Shown here: positions 1-5,458 of the stretch, in pieces
Numbering within the stretch: position 1 is the first letter of the stretch
How the letters are laid out: each line of letters opens with the position of its first letter
Source: Jatrophihabitans sp.
GTDB taxonomy: Bacteria; Actinomycetota; Actinomycetes; Mycobacteriales; Jatrophihabitantaceae
DNA: 5,882 nt
Assembly: GCA_004299665.1 (NCBI GenBank)
Contig: SCQZ01000360.1
Location: 1-5,882, forward strand
Reading direction: 5' to 3'
Translations under genes and position numbers: made by a program
The notes under the pieces: model-generated
What the model was told of the DNA's origin: nothing
Seen by the model: only the letters and a program-made list of their open reading frames with translations
The model's database searches: none

Positions 1-115
1 CGCCGGCCGCCGCCGCGCGGACCAGCGCGGCGACCTGCTCCGCCGTCGCCGGGCTGTGATGGGCCGCGGGCCGACTGCCGACCGTGCGCGACCAGTTCGC
101 GAACGGCTCAGTCAT
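1..115 (-). CDS. FAD-linked oxidase N-terminus, D-arabinono-1,4-lactone / L-gulonolactone oxidase-like (partial)
   Basis: Seen: an ATG on the minus strand at 115 opens a frame of 38 codons that runs off the left edge without a stop. It begins MTEPFANWSRTVG and continues with a short proline-containing stretch, then an alanine-rich helix (about residues 23-38). Family knowledge: the FxNW-(A/S)-(R/K)T-x-G start followed by P-x-(T/S)-x-x-(E/Q)-V is the usual N-terminus of aldonolactone oxidases (L-gulonolactone and D-arabinono-1,4-lactone oxidases), just before the FAD-binding PCMH domain. These enzymes oxidise an aldonolactone at the 1,4-lactone ring and pass electrons to oxygen or another acceptor. 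The FAD-binding and substrate domains lie outside the window, so the substrate cannot be judged. The ATG sits inside the last codons of ung (ATGACTGA, 8-bp overlap), which suggests translational coupling in a proS-ung-oxidase operon. I see no convincing Shine-Dalgarno sequence before it. Another FAD_binding_4 family oxidase is possible. Confidence 0.72.
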   Translation of the reverse strand, partial: MTEPFANWSRTVGSRPAAHHSPATAEQVAALVRAAAAG

Positions 116-791
116 CGAGGCGCCAGTCGACGGGTGCGGCGCCCTGCGCGGCCAGTGCCTCGTTCGCGCGGCTGAACACGCGCGAGCCGAAGAAGCCGCG
201 GTCGGCGGACATCGGGCTCGGGTGGGCGCACGCCAGGCACGGCACGTCGCCCAGCAGCGGCTGCAGCGACTGCGCGTCGCGGCCCCACAGGATCGCCACG
301 AGCGGCGTGCCACGCCCGGCGAGCGCCCGGATCGCCTGCTCGGTGACGGCCTCCCAGCCCTTGCCGCGGTGCGAACCCGGCGCCCCCGGCCGGACGGTCA
401 GGACCCGGTTGAGCAGCAGGATCCCCTGCCGCGACCAGGCGGTCAGGTCCCCGTGCTGCGGCGTCGCGATGCCGAGGTCCGTGCCCAGTTCGCGGTAGAT
501 GTTCGCCAGGCTGCGCGGGATCGGGCGCACGTCGCGCTCGACGGCGAACGAGAGGCCGATCGGGTGCCCGGGGGTGGGGTACGGGTCCTGCCCGACGATC
601 AGCACCCGGACGTCGGCGAACGGCTGGGTGAACGCGCGCAGGATGTTCGGCCCGGCCGGCAGGTAGGTGCGGCCCGCCGCGACCTCCGCGCGCAGGAACT
701 GCCCCACCGCCGCGACGCGCCCGGCGACAGGGGCGAGCGCGTCGGCCCAGCCGGCCTCGACGACCTCGGTCAGCGGGCGGGCGCTACTCAT
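108..791 (-). CDS. ung: Uracil-DNA glycosylase, family 1
   Basis: This enzyme removes uracil from DNA by cleaving the N-glycosidic bond, the first step of base-excision repair after cytosine deamination or dUMP incorporation. The 227-residue length is normal for family 1. Seen: motif 1 GQDPYP at residues 67-72 with catalytic Asp69 and Tyr71; pocket Phe82 in GLSF; LLLN at 125-128 with Asn128, the uracil-recognition residue; an SHRGKGWE block near 140-147; and motif 2 HPSPMS at 190-195 with catalytic His190. The Pro after DPY, where E. coli has His, is what I recall from actinobacterial homologues. Position 194 is Met, where E. coli has the wedge residue Leu191. The frame is open back to 944, but I chose the ATG at 791: the protein then starts shortly before the conserved family region, and the longer frame would run into proS. 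The start lies 19 bp beyond the proS stop, so the two are probably cotranscribed. A GACCCT hexamer 6 nt before the ATG could give a second, leaderless start. Confidence 0.96.
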   Translation of the reverse strand: MSSARPLTEVVEAGWADALAPVAGRVAAVGQFLRAEVAAGRTYLPAGPNILRAFTQPFADVRVLIVGQDPYPTPGHPIGLSFAVERDVRPIPRSLANIYRELGTDLGIATPQHGDLTAWSRQGILLLNRVLTVRPGAPGSHRGKGWEAVTEQAIRALAGRGTPLVAILWGRDAQSLQPLLGDVPCLACAHPSPMSADRGFFGSRVFSRANEALAAQGAAPVDWRLDD

Positions 792-810
792 GGCCGCAGG
801 GTCGCCCGGG

Positions 811-2556
811 TCACCGGCACGCCGCGGCGACGCGCCCCACCGCGTCCACGACCGGCACGTCCTCGCGCTCGCCTGTGCGCCGGTCGCGCAGTTCGACCAC
901 GCCGTCGGCCAGCCCCCGGCCGACCACCACGATGGTGGGGACACCCAGCAACTCCGCGTCGCCGAACTTCACCCCGGCGGACACCGAGCGCCGGTCGTCG
1001 TAGAGCACCCGCACGCCCACCGCCTCCAGGCCGGTCGCGATCCGCTCGGCCTCGGTGAACACGCGGTCGTCCTTGCCGGTGGCGACGATGTGCACGTCCG
1101 CCGGCGCGACGGCGCGGGGCCAGCACAGCCCCTTGTCGTCGTAGGTCTGCTCGGCGAGCGCGGCCACCGCGCGGGTCACGCCGACCCCGTAGGAGCCCAT
1201 CGTGATGGTGACGGGCTTGCCGTCCGGGCCGAGCGCGGTCAACCCGAAGGCGGTGGCGTACTTGCGGCCCAGCTGGAAGACGTGGCCCAGTTCGATGCCC
1301 CGCGCGATCTCCAGCACCCCGCCGCACCGGGCGCACCGGTCCCCGTCGCGGATCTCGACGGCCCCGATCTCGCCGTCGGGGGTGAAGTCCCGGCCGCGCA
1401 CGACGTCGGAGGCGTGCCTGCCCTCCTCGTTCGCGCCGGTGATCCACGCGCTGCCCTCGGCGACCAGCGGGTCCACCAGGTACCGCACCTTCCATTCCGC
1501 GAGCTGCTGCGGGCCGATGTAGCCCTTCACCAGGCGTGGTTCCCGGGCAAGGTCGTCGGGCCCGGCCTGCTCGACCTCGACCGGTTCCAGCTGGCCCGCC
1601 AGCCGCTTCAGGTCGACGTCCCGGTCGCCCGGGACCCCGACGACCAGCAACTCCCAGTGCCTCGTCCCCGGTGCCCGCGTGCGCAGCACGACGTTCTTCA
1701 GCGTGTCCGCTGCCGTGTACACCCGGTCGTGACCCAGCGCGTTGAAGCAGGCGACGAGCGCCTCGATGGTCGGGGTGTCCGGCGTGTCGTACACCCGCGC
1801 CGCCGGGTGGCGCGCCGGGTCATCGGCGGGCGGGGCGGCGATCTCGACCGCCTCGGTGTTCGCCGCGTAGTCACAGTTCGCGCACTGCACGAAGGTGTCC
1901 TCACCGGCCGGCGCAGGTGCCAGGAACTCCTCCGATGCCGAGCCACCCATCGCGCCGGAGACCGCGAACACGATGCGGTAGTCGAAGCCGAGCCGGGTGA
2001 AGATGCGCTCGTAGGCGTCGCGGTGCGCCCGGTAGGACCGGGCCAGGCCCTCGTCGTCCAGGTCGAAGGAGTACGAGTCCTTCATGACGAACTCGCGACC
2101 CCGCAGGATGCCCGCGCGGGGCCGCGCCTCGTCGCGGTACTTCGTCTGGATCTGGTAGAGCGCGAGCGGGTAGTCCTTGTAGGAGGAGTACTCGCCCTTC
2201 ACCAGCAGGGTGAACAGCTCCTCGTGCGTCGGCGCGAGCAGGTAGTCGGCCCCCTTGCGGTCGGCGAGGCGGAAGAGCGTGTCGCCGTAGTCGGTCCAGC
2301 GGCCGGATTCCTCGAAGATCTCCCGCGGGACCAGCGCCGGGAAGTGCACCTCCTGCGCGCCGATCGCGTTCATCTCCTCGCGCACGACCGCCTCGACGTT
2401 GGCCAGCACGATCATGCCGAGCGGCAGCCAGGAGTAGATGCCCGGCGCGACCCTGCGTACGTAGCCGGCACGCACCAGCAGCTTGTGGCTGGGCACCTCG
2501 GCGTCGGCCGGGTCGTCGCGCAGGGTGCGGAGGAAGAGGGTCGACAGTCGCAGCAC
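811..2556 (-). CDS. proS: Prolyl-tRNA synthetase, bacterial type with editing insertion
   Basis: This cytosolic class II synthetase charges tRNA-Pro with proline. Its 581 residues match the bacterial long form. Seen: N-terminal DPADAEVPSHKLLVRAGY block (15-32); class II motif 1 around 60-78; motif 2 region with LAPTHEE (107-113) and the RDEARPRAGILRGREF loop (141-156); the bacterial GAMGGSASEEF block (201-211); motif 3 GSYGVGVTR (454-462); and an anticodon-binding domain from about 485 containing DDRRSVSAGVKF. Between motifs 2 and 3 (about 224-407) lies the INS domain that edits Ala-tRNA-Pro. It keeps a Lys in LKNVV (Lys287) and a His (His381) that I align with E. coli Lys279 and His369. CANC (225-228) and CARC (408-411) flank this insertion. 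The start is a GTG: an in-frame TAA lies three codons upstream, so no longer start exists. No Shine-Dalgarno sequence is present, and TAACCT lies 6 nt upstream, which implies a leaderless mRNA. It is the first gene of a proS-ung-oxidase run. Confidence 0.98.
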   Translation of the reverse strand: MLRLSTLFLRTLRDDPADAEVPSHKLLVRAGYVRRVAPGIYSWLPLGMIVLANVEAVVREEMNAIGAQEVHFPALVPREIFEESGRWTDYGDTLFRLADRKGADYLLAPTHEELFTLLVKGEYSSYKDYPLALYQIQTKYRDEARPRAGILRGREFVMKDSYSFDLDDEGLARSYRAHRDAYERIFTRLGFDYRIVFAVSGAMGGSASEEFLAPAPAGEDTFVQCANCDYAANTEAVEIAAPPADDPARHPAARVYDTPDTPTIEALVACFNALGHDRVYTAADTLKNVVLRTRAPGTRHWELLVVGVPGDRDVDLKRLAGQLEPVEVEQAGPDDLAREPRLVKGYIGPQQLAEWKVRYLVDPLVAEGSAWITGANEEGRHASDVVRGRDFTPDGEIGAVEIRDGDRCARCGGVLEIARGIELGHVFQLGRKYATAFGLTALGPDGKPVTITMGSYGVGVTRAVAALAEQTYDDKGLCWPRAVAPADVHIVATGKDDRVFTEAERIATGLEAVGVRVLYDDRRSVSAGVKFGDAELLGVPTIVVVGRGLADGVVELRDRRTGEREDVPVVDAVGRVAAACR

Positions 2557-2562
2557 ACGCCG

Positions 2563-2568
2563 AGGTTA
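2563..2568 (-). promoter_or_regulatory. Predicted -10 box of proS (leaderless)
   Basis: On the minus strand the hexamer is TAACCT, a full match to TANNNT, and it ends 6 nt before the GTG start of proS. A transcript starting at the normal distance would begin at or next to the GTG, so the mRNA would have no 5' leader. A weak -35 candidate, GCGACA (2594-2589), lies 20 nt upstream; it shares four of six bases with TTGACA, but the spacing is long. Confidence 0.6.
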
Positions 2569-2650
2569 TCGGCCCGCGGTCGCCGCATTGTCGCGACGAT
2601 CCTGGCCGGTGCCGTGCGCGCGGCAACCGCTGCGCCCCGCATCCGGTGGC

Positions 2651-2656
2651 TACCGT
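2651..2656 (+). promoter_or_regulatory. Predicted -10 box of the lipoprotein gene (leaderless)
   Basis: TACCGT matches TANNNT and ends 6 nt before the ATG at 2663. The intervening CGTCTG has no Shine-Dalgarno sequence, so transcription probably starts at the A of the ATG. I could not find a good -35 at 16-19 nt spacing. Confidence 0.55.
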
Positions 2657-2662
2657 CGTCTG

Positions 2663-3685
2663 ATGCGACGCGGACTGCTGCTCCCGGCGGTCGCGGTCGC
2701 GCTCGCTTTCGCGGCGTGCGGTACCGGGCCTACCGCGCCGCCCGTGCCCCCGACGTCGCCGGTGCCGTCCGCGGACCGCCCGGCCGGCCCGAGCTCCGGC
2801 ACCCATTCACCCGCGGACGCGCCGGAGCCCGACACCGCTCCCGCCCTGTCGGCCACCCCGACCGCCCCGCCCCCCAGCACCTCCGCCCCGCCGGCGGAGC
2901 CGGAACTCCCGCTCGGCGGAAGGGCGATCCTGGACCACGCACGGGTGGTCGCGTACTACGGCGGTCCGGGCGGCCCGGGCCTCGGCATCCTCGGCAGCGC
3001 CCCGCCCGAGCAGATGGTCGCGCAGATCCGGGCGAGCGCGCAGCAGTACGCCGGCTTCGGCCTCCCGGTCCAGCCCGCCATGGAACTGATCACCACCGTC
3101 GCCCAGGCCGCGCCCGGGGCCGACGGCCTGTACAGCAAACCGATCCCGCTCGCGACGGTGCAGCACTACGCGGCCGTCGCCGCGCAGTACAAGATGCTGC
3201 TCATCCTCGACTTCCAGCCGGGACGGGGCGAGTTCCTGCCGCAGGTCCAGCGGTTCGCCGCCGTCCTGGCCGATCCAGACGTCTCGGTCGCGCTGGACCC
3301 GGAATGGAAGGTGGGGCCGGACCAGGTGCCCGCCCGCGTGATCGGGTCCGCGTCCGCGGCCGCCATCAACGCGGTCGGCGCGTACCTGTCCGGGATCGTC
3401 GCCGCGCACGACCTGCCCGACAAGCTGATGCTGGTGCACCAGTTCCGGTCGCAGATGCTGCCCGACCGCAGCGACATCGCCCAGCACGGGGGGGTCGAGG
3501 TGGTCCTGCACGCCGACGGGTTCGGGACGCAGGCGCAGAAGCTGGCGACCTGGCGGGCACTGGCCTTCCCGGGACGGCCCTTCGGCGCCGGATTCAAGCT
3601 GTTCCTGCGCCAGGACACCGACCTGATGTCACCCGCGCAGGTCATGCAGTTGGTGCCCCGCCCGGACGTGGTCACCTATCAGTAG
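2663..3685 (+). CDS. Secreted lipoprotein of unknown function, probable TIM-barrel fold
   Basis: I recognise no named family; similar uncharacterised proteins seem to occur in actinobacteria (memory only). Seen in the 340 residues: a type II signal peptide with basic n-region (MRRG), hydrophobic core (5-18) and a lipobox-like FAAC with Cys19, so the mature protein is probably a lipid-anchored outer-leaflet protein; a Pro/Ser/Thr-rich tether (about 21-85) for crossing the cell wall; then a folded domain (about 92-340). That domain alternates short hydrophobic strands with helices: RVVAYYG (94-100), PVQPAMELI (135-143), MLLILDF (178-184), VSVALDPEW (207-215), KLMLVHQF (254-261), VEVVLHADGFG (278-288), FKLFLRQD (311-318) and DVVTYQ (335-340). 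Polar residues sit at strand ends: Glu141, Asp183, Asp212, Glu214, His259, His283, Asp285, Asp318. Inference: a (beta/alpha)8 hydrolase-like enzyme acting at the cell surface, perhaps on glycans. The frame is open further upstream, but only the ATG at 2663 gives a signal peptide and follows a -10 box. The MBL gene begins 17 bp after its stop. Confidence 0.85.
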   Translation: MRRGLLLPAVAVALAFAACGTGPTAPPVPPTSPVPSADRPAGPSSGTHSPADAPEPDTAPALSATPTAPPPSTSAPPAEPELPLGGRAILDHARVVAYYGGPGGPGLGILGSAPPEQMVAQIRASAQQYAGFGLPVQPAMELITTVAQAAPGADGLYSKPIPLATVQHYAAVAAQYKMLLILDFQPGRGEFLPQVQRFAAVLADPDVSVALDPEWKVGPDQVPARVIGSASAAAINAVGAYLSGIVAAHDLPDKLMLVHQFRSQMLPDRSDIAQHGGVEVVLHADGFGTQAQKLATWRALAFPGRPFGAGFKLFLRQDTDLMSPAQVMQLVPRPDVVTYQ

Positions 3686-3689
3686 CCGC

Positions 3690-3695
3690 TACGTT
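3690..3695 (+). promoter_or_regulatory. Predicted -10 box of the MBL hydrolase gene (leaderless)
   Basis: TACGTT matches TANNNT and starts 4 nt after the lipoprotein stop codon. It ends 7 nt before the ATG at 3703. A weak -35-like TGGTCA (3669-3674) lies 15 nt upstream, inside the lipoprotein reading frame. If used, the MBL gene has its own start even though it sits only 17 bp from the preceding gene. The intervening GACGGGC is not a convincing ribosome-binding site. Confidence 0.5.
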
Positions 3696-3702
3696 GACGG
3701 GC

Positions 3703-4368
3703 ATGACCGACAACTACCGGGGCACCGTCGAGGTCGGCGGCCCGACGGACGTGCGGCGCCTGCCCGGCCTGACCATCGTCAAGATCGCGGTGGGGCCGAT
3801 GAACAACAACGCCTACCTGCTGCGCTGCACCCAGACGGACGAGGGACTGCTGATCGACGCGGCGAACGAGCCGGACCGGTTGCGAGGGCTGATCGCCTTC
3901 GAGGGGCCGCCCGTCTCGGCCGTCCTGACGACGCACCGGCACTACGACCACTGGCAGGCGCTCGCGGAGATCGCGGACGCGGCCGGGGCGGCCGTCTACG
4001 CCGGCGACGAGGACGCCGACGAACTGCCCGTCGCGGTCGACGAGCGGCTGCACCACGGTGACGAGGTGACCGTCGGGGACGTGAGCTTGGAGATCATCGC
4101 GTTGCGCGGCCACACCCCCGGTTCGGTCGCCGCGCTGTACCGCGACCCGGAGGGCGTGGCGCACCTGTTCACGGGGGACTCGCTCTTCCCGGGCGGCGTC
4201 GGCAAGACGTGGTCCGGCGAGGACTTCGACCGGTTGTACGCGGACGTCGTGGCCCGCGTCTTCGACGTGCTGCCGGACGACACCTGGTTCTACCCCGGAC
4301 ACGGCGACGACTCGACCCTCGGCGCCCAGCGACCGCACCTGGGTGAGTGGCGCGCGCGGGGCTGGTGA
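3703..4368 (+). CDS. MBL-fold metallo-hydrolase, glyoxalase II-like
   Basis: A 221-residue soluble protein with no signal peptide and the complete zinc site of the metallo-beta-lactamase superfamily. Seen: VGPMNNNAYLL (30-40), the usual first strand pair; GLLIDAANE (48-56); THRHYDH (77-83), the HxHxDH motif with His78, His80, Asp82 and His83; RGHTPGS (135-141) with His137; TGDSLFPGG (157-165) with bridging Asp159; and YPGHGDD (197-203) with His200. This set supports two metal ions and hydrolysis of an ester, thioester or similar bond. Residues 201-221, ending GEWRARGW, form a short tail; there is no room for the longer C-terminal helical domain of classical glyoxalase II, so glutathione thioesters are not implied. 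It resembles, from memory, an actinobacterial family including M. tuberculosis Rv1637c, encoded near uvrA; no uvr gene is seen here. The ATG at 3703 follows a -10 box. The frame is open far upstream, but that stretch is antisense to proS and out of frame with the lipoprotein. Confidence 0.9.
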   Translation: MTDNYRGTVEVGGPTDVRRLPGLTIVKIAVGPMNNNAYLLRCTQTDEGLLIDAANEPDRLRGLIAFEGPPVSAVLTTHRHYDHWQALAEIADAAGAAVYAGDEDADELPVAVDERLHHGDEVTVGDVSLEIIALRGHTPGSVAALYRDPEGVAHLFTGDSLFPGGVGKTWSGEDFDRLYADVVARVFDVLPDDTWFYPGHGDDSTLGAQRPHLGEWRARGW

Positions 4369-4389
4369 TCGCGCCGGCGCACGGCGCGG
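4369..4389. terminator. GC hairpin between convergent genes, probable bidirectional terminator
   Basis: Between the MBL stop (4366-4368) and the convergent transpeptidase stop (4396-4398) lies a 7-bp perfect stem: CGCGCCG (4370-4376) pairs with CGGCGCG (4382-4388) around the loop GCGCA. T4369 and G4389 can add a wobble pair. There is no T tract on either side, as is common for terminator-like hairpins in high-GC actinobacteria. The stem reads the same from both strands, so it could stop transcripts arriving from both sides. Short GC stems arise easily at this composition. Confidence 0.5.
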
Positions 4390-4395
4390 GGTTCC

Positions 4396-5349
4396 TCAGC
4401 CGACGCCGATGAGGATGCGCGGGTGGGCGGCCGGGTTGAGCCAGCGCATGAGCTGGACCAGGCGGGACTGGTCTATCGCCACGCATCCCGCGGTCGCCCC
4501 CGTACCGGCGGGGTGGACGTGCAGGAAGAACGCGCTGCCCGCGCCCTGCACGACGCCTCCGGGCGCGTTCGGGGTGTTGTAGTCGATCACGACCGCATAG
4601 TTGTAGAACGGCGTCTCGTAGTACAGGTGCTCGTTCGGGTTCGAGAGGCTGCTGCTCGCGTTGAACTGGCAGTTGCTCCAGCAACTTTGCATGGTGTTGT
4701 AGAGCGATCCCGGCTGGCTGATCCACCAGTAGGAGCCGTTGGTCTGCGTGTACGGCAGCGGCGTGCCCGGATTGCCCAGCGCCCCGAAGCCCTGGGTCAG
4801 CGTGAAGCTGCCGACCGGTGTGGCCGACCGCGACTCGCTAGTGGGCTGGGTCATGCCGTCCGATCCCACCCACGCCGTCACGGGCGAACCGAACTGGTTC
4901 CAGCCGCCGCCGGGGGCGGCCTGCCAGGCCTGCAGGACAGCGGTCTGGCTCGAGGCATACGGGGCAGTGACCGTGATCACCTCGGTGGCGGTGCCCGTCC
5001 CGAACCCGAGCGGGAGCGCGCCGCCGCGCTGGGGTGCCGGTGCCGCGGGCGGCGCCGCCGGACTCGTCCGGGTCGGCGGCGGGGCGGGGGGCGGCGTGCT
5101 CGGCGCCGGTGGCGTGCTGGAGGACAGCGCGGCGGAGGGCGTGCCCTCGGGCAGGACCGTCACCGGCGCCGTGCCGGCGGCCCGCTGCCACGGTGCCGCG
5201 TAGTGCGGGTAGGTCGCCGAGATGCTCGGCAAGGTGGTGGGGATCGCGTCCGGCGTGCCCTGCGCGCCGGACATGGCCACGGCGAGCGCGATGCAGCCCG
5301 CGACGGCGGCGGCGGTCACCGTCGTGGCTATCGCGCGGCCCCAGGGCAT
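4396..5349 (-). CDS. Exported L,D-transpeptidase-like protein (YkuD/YafK-type catalytic domain)
   Basis: Family knowledge: YkuD-fold cysteine enzymes cross-link or attach proteins to peptidoglycan through meso-diaminopimelate, outside the membrane. Seen in the 317 residues: N-terminal hydrophobic segment (6-26) after MPWGR; Pro/Ser/Ala/Thr-rich linker (about 78-108); and a catalytic domain from about 122 to the end. Key marks are SATPVGSFTLTQGFG (175-189), YAVVIDYN (251-258), GSAFFLHV (271-278) with His277, and TAGCVAI (286-292) with nucleophile Cys289, then LMRWLNPAAHPRILIGVG to the last residue. TxGCVA in place of the classical SHGC places it with the YafK/COG3786-type subgroup, whose substrates are little known. 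Cys223 and Cys227 could form a disulfide outside the cell. The signal is ambiguous: VAGC at 16-19 is a good lipobox, but the hydrophobic run continues past it and a signal peptidase I site after Ala29 (SGA) is also possible. The ATG at 5349 follows CACACT by 7 nt. Confidence 0.9.
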   Translation of the reverse strand: MPWGRAIATTVTAAAVAGCIALAVAMSGAQGTPDAIPTTLPSISATYPHYAAPWQRAAGTAPVTVLPEGTPSAALSSSTPPAPSTPPPAPPPTRTSPAAPPAAPAPQRGGALPLGFGTGTATEVITVTAPYASSQTAVLQAWQAAPGGGWNQFGSPVTAWVGSDGMTQPTSESRSATPVGSFTLTQGFGALGNPGTPLPYTQTNGSYWWISQPGSLYNTMQSCWSNCQFNASSSLSNPNEHLYYETPFYNYAVVIDYNTPNAPGGVVQGAGSAFFLHVHPAGTGATAGCVAIDQSRLVQLMRWLNPAAHPRILIGVG

Positions 5350-5356
5350 GGCGACC

Positions 5357-5362
5357 AGTGTG
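5357..5362 (-). promoter_or_regulatory. Possible -10 box of the L,D-transpeptidase-like gene
   Basis: On the minus strand CACACT ends 7 nt before the ATG. It keeps the A at position 2 and T at position 6 of TANNNT but lacks the first T. No Shine-Dalgarno sequence lies between it and the ATG. A TTGGCC (5389-5384) matches four of six bases of TTGACA but sits 21 nt away, so the -35 is unconvincing. Confidence 0.35.
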
Positions 5363-5400
5363 CCAGCCCCCCGACCCGGGAACGGCCAACCCGGCCCGCC

Positions 5401-5427
5401 CGCGCCGTCGCACCGGGTGCCCGGCGG
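5401..5427 (-). terminator. Weak inverted repeats downstream of the VOC gene
   Basis: The 109 bp between the VOC stop and the transpeptidase start (5350-5458) contain several short GC inverted repeats. GCAC/GTGC (5410-5413 with 5417-5420) has a 3-nt loop, and CGCCG/CGGCG (5403-5407 with 5422-5426) encloses it, apart from unpaired bases on each side. This could slow or end transcription from the VOC gene, but stems of 4-5 bp are expected by chance here and there is no T tract. Apart from this and the CACACT box I see nothing in this gap. Confidence 0.22.
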
Positions 5428-5458
5428 CCGCCCGCCCAGTAACTCGGCGACCTGTCGG

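Larger units (their letters stand above)
2557..2662. promoter_or_regulatory. Divergent intergenic region between proS and the lipoprotein gene
   Basis: These 106 bp hold the start regions of two divergent genes. Each side has a TANNNT hexamer exactly 6 nt from its start codon: TAACCT for proS and TACCGT for the lipoprotein gene. The 80-odd bases between the two boxes must hold both -35 regions. I see no clear tRNA-responsive T-box features, such as a long leader with specifier and terminator stems, and the leaderless start leaves no room for one. I see no clear operator palindrome. Confidence 0.5.

Noticed and set aside
798..803. A separate leaderless promoter for ung (GACCCT, 6 nt before the ATG)
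   Set aside because: It has the same A-N3-T spacing as the other genes but is GC-rich, lacks the first T, and lies only 8 nt before the proS stop. Cotranscription with proS explains ung expression without it, so I mention it in the ung entry but do not list it as a feature.
792..944. N-terminal extension of ung by 51 residues
   Set aside because: The extension reads through the 19-bp gap into proS in another frame, and has Trp/Arg/Ser-rich noise sequence. The ATG at 791 gives the normal family length.
84..1058. Plus-strand open frame opposite ung and the end of proS
   Set aside because: It is antisense to ung, whose motifs are unambiguous, and it crosses the ung-proS junction. No domain is visible in it.
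2483..2662. N-terminal extension of the lipoprotein by 60 residues
   Set aside because: It would overlap the proS start and bury the signal peptide and lipobox inside the protein. The ATG at 2663 follows a -10 box directly.
2770..2930. Proline/threonine-rich tract in the lipoprotein as a tandem DNA repeat
   Set aside because: The codons and residue order vary without a fixed unit. It is a low-complexity wall-spanning linker, not a repeat array; the same applies to the linker of the transpeptidase-like protein.
667..3702. A plus-strand open frame continuous with the MBL hydrolase, giving an apparent 1233-residue protein
   Set aside because: Most of it is antisense to proS and in another frame of the lipoprotein gene. 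The translation is low-complexity Arg/Ala/Gly/Pro-rich without motifs, as expected from reading GC-biased codons on the wrong frame. The MBL domain starts at 3703.
4423..5442. Long plus-strand open frame opposite the L,D-transpeptidase-like gene
   Set aside because: It is the antisense of a gene with recognisable catalytic motifs, and its product is Arg/Gly/Ala-rich with no domain. It is a composition artefact.
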